DNA of 64,000 nt from contig CBDCVP010000022.1 of NCBI GenBank assembly GCA_965223025.1, forward strand, positions 868,001 through 932,000, given 5' to 3'. Made by a program: the position numbers and the translations under genes. Below, in pieces: positions 63,373-64,000 of the stretch (the stretch's first letter is position 1; each line of letters begins with the position of its first letter). The notes beneath the pieces are model-generated. The model was not told the DNA's origin, did no database searches, and saw only the letters and a program-made list of their open reading frames with translations. The DNA comes from JABDMH01 sp965223025 (GTDB taxonomy: Bacteria; Bacteroidota; Bacteroidia; Chitinophagales; Saprospiraceae).

Positions 63373-64000
63373 GTAAGCGTCCGGGGGCTAGGGTATTGTA
63401 AAATCCGCTTTATTTTATAAAGGAGCGTGATTACTAAGATCTATTTGAAGACAAACTTGTGATCGGGGATAAGTTGATGGAGCCTGTTGATGGGATGGTA
63501 TCGATGCGTTGGATGATTTGTTGGAAGACTCTTTGGGGGTCATGACCGTGATGTAGGCTAGTGCCATTCAGGGTGTACATGATCGCCGCTACATATGCAC
63601 CTCGATGCGAACCACAGAACAAGTAGTTTTTACGACCCAAGGCCAGGGGGCGGATCTTGTTTTCTAGCAGGTTGGTATCCAGCTTGAGTGATCCATCACC
63701 AAGGAACCGGGTAAGAGGTATCCATCTTTTCAGTGTATAGGCTAGTGCTTCTTGAAAAGGATCGGTGTAGCCACCGCTGAAGTAGTGTGACTTACAATAG
63801 TTGTAGACCTTTCTCAAGATCGGCTTGACATGCCGTTTTCGATAGCTTTTGATTTGTTCTTCGTTATATCCTCTGTCGACCATGAGCTGTTCCAAGCGGT
63901 AGATCTTAGAGAGTAGATCCAGTACCACCGTACTGCGAACATGGTCAAATTCCTTTGCCTTGACAAAATATCTGCGAGCATGCACCCAGCAATTCATCAG
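63373..64000 (-). mobile_element. IS66-family element, left end (partial)
   Basis: The end begins GTAAGCGTCCGGGG, the usual IS66 terminal sequence. The element runs off the right edge of the window, so the target duplication cannot be checked. Confidence 0.82.
63434..64000 (-). CDS. tnpC: IS66-family transposase TnpC, C-terminal part (partial)
   Basis: The visible 188 codons read through MNCWVHARRYFVKAKE, the family's catalytic region, and LGDGSLKLDTNLLENKIRPLALGRKNYLFCGSHRGAYVAA with the final DDE glutamate, followed by the C-terminal IS66 tail. The frame is open at the window edge. Confidence 0.9.
   Translation of the reverse strand: MMNCWVHARRYFVKAKEFDHVRSTVVLDLLSKIYRLEQLMVDRGYNEEQIKSYRKRHVKPILRKVYNYCKSHYFSGGYTDPFQEALAYTLKRWIPLTRFLGDGSLKLDTNLLENKIRPLALGRKNYLFCGSHRGAYVAAIMYTLNGTSLHHGHDPQRVFQQIIQRIDTIPSTGSINLSPITSLSSNRS

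Overview
The window looks like Bacteroidota DNA. Evidence: TAnnTTTG -7 boxes preceded at 20 nt by TTG, a type IX secretion (T9SS) sorting domain on the 842-aa protein at 50115, an alginate-export-type porin, and a CarboxypepD_reg-like domain. I cannot name the genus.

Most of the window (about 2204 to 61760) reads as one large integron-type cassette array. Segments are bounded by 7-bp GTT core sites. Nearly every segment ends in an imperfect hairpin whose first core (R'', ending AAC) is the reverse complement of the core (GTT...) that opens the same segment, as expected if each segment was once a circle joined at G^TT. I count 22 complete cassettes and one truncated one; 17 have perfectly complementary cores. 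At the left lies a partial S24 peptidase (2-274), then an unusual 578-aa tyrosine recombinase (441-2177) whose gene ends 26 bp before the first GTT core, so 2178-2210 is a candidate attI. The recombinase lacks the extra IntI segment and has three HARP-like N-terminal repeats.

Layout from left to right (sizes without introns and IS): a 4.6-kb cassette with a Crp/Fnr regulator and an export-like operon; HigBA; a HEPN protein; a membrane protein with a second HEPN-like protein; a DUF2971 protein; a frameshifted lipoprotein; a 9.4-kb cassette with two AraC regulators, hydrolase, SRPBCC, aldehyde dehydrogenase, two SDRs, membrane proteins and a bestrophin; recombinase/HUH cassette copy A; a second HigBA; an ORF-poor cassette; RelE/Xre; a fused cassette with a caspase-like protease; trypsin-like protease plus a PD-(D/E)XK-like protein; recombinase/HUH copy B; ABM-domain genes with a GlxA-type AraC regulator; the T9SS protein; an unknown 319-aa protein; an antitoxin with PIN toxin; recombinase/HUH copy C; a 173-bp mini-cassette; a RhuM-Fic fusion; HicAB; and a truncated recombinase/HUH copy D.

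Three kinds of mobile DNA are layered on the array. First, five group II introns (four 1952-bp copies on the minus strand, one 1902-bp relative on the plus strand) all sit exactly 6 nt beyond a 7-nt attC core. Second, a 2450-bp cassette carrying a tyrosine recombinase and an IS91-type HUH transposase occurs four times. Third, ordinary insertion sequences (IS4 twice, IS21, IS1595, ISKra4, and a second IS21 broken by IS66) have hit introns, attC sites and genes, mostly with clear target duplications.

The strongest candidates for something undescribed are the non-canonical recombinase beside a candidate attI, the self-contained recombinase/HUH cassette, the fixed 6-nt intron geometry on both strands, and the neighbouring protease cassettes (caspase-like; trypsin-like with a nuclease-like partner) that resemble defence islands.
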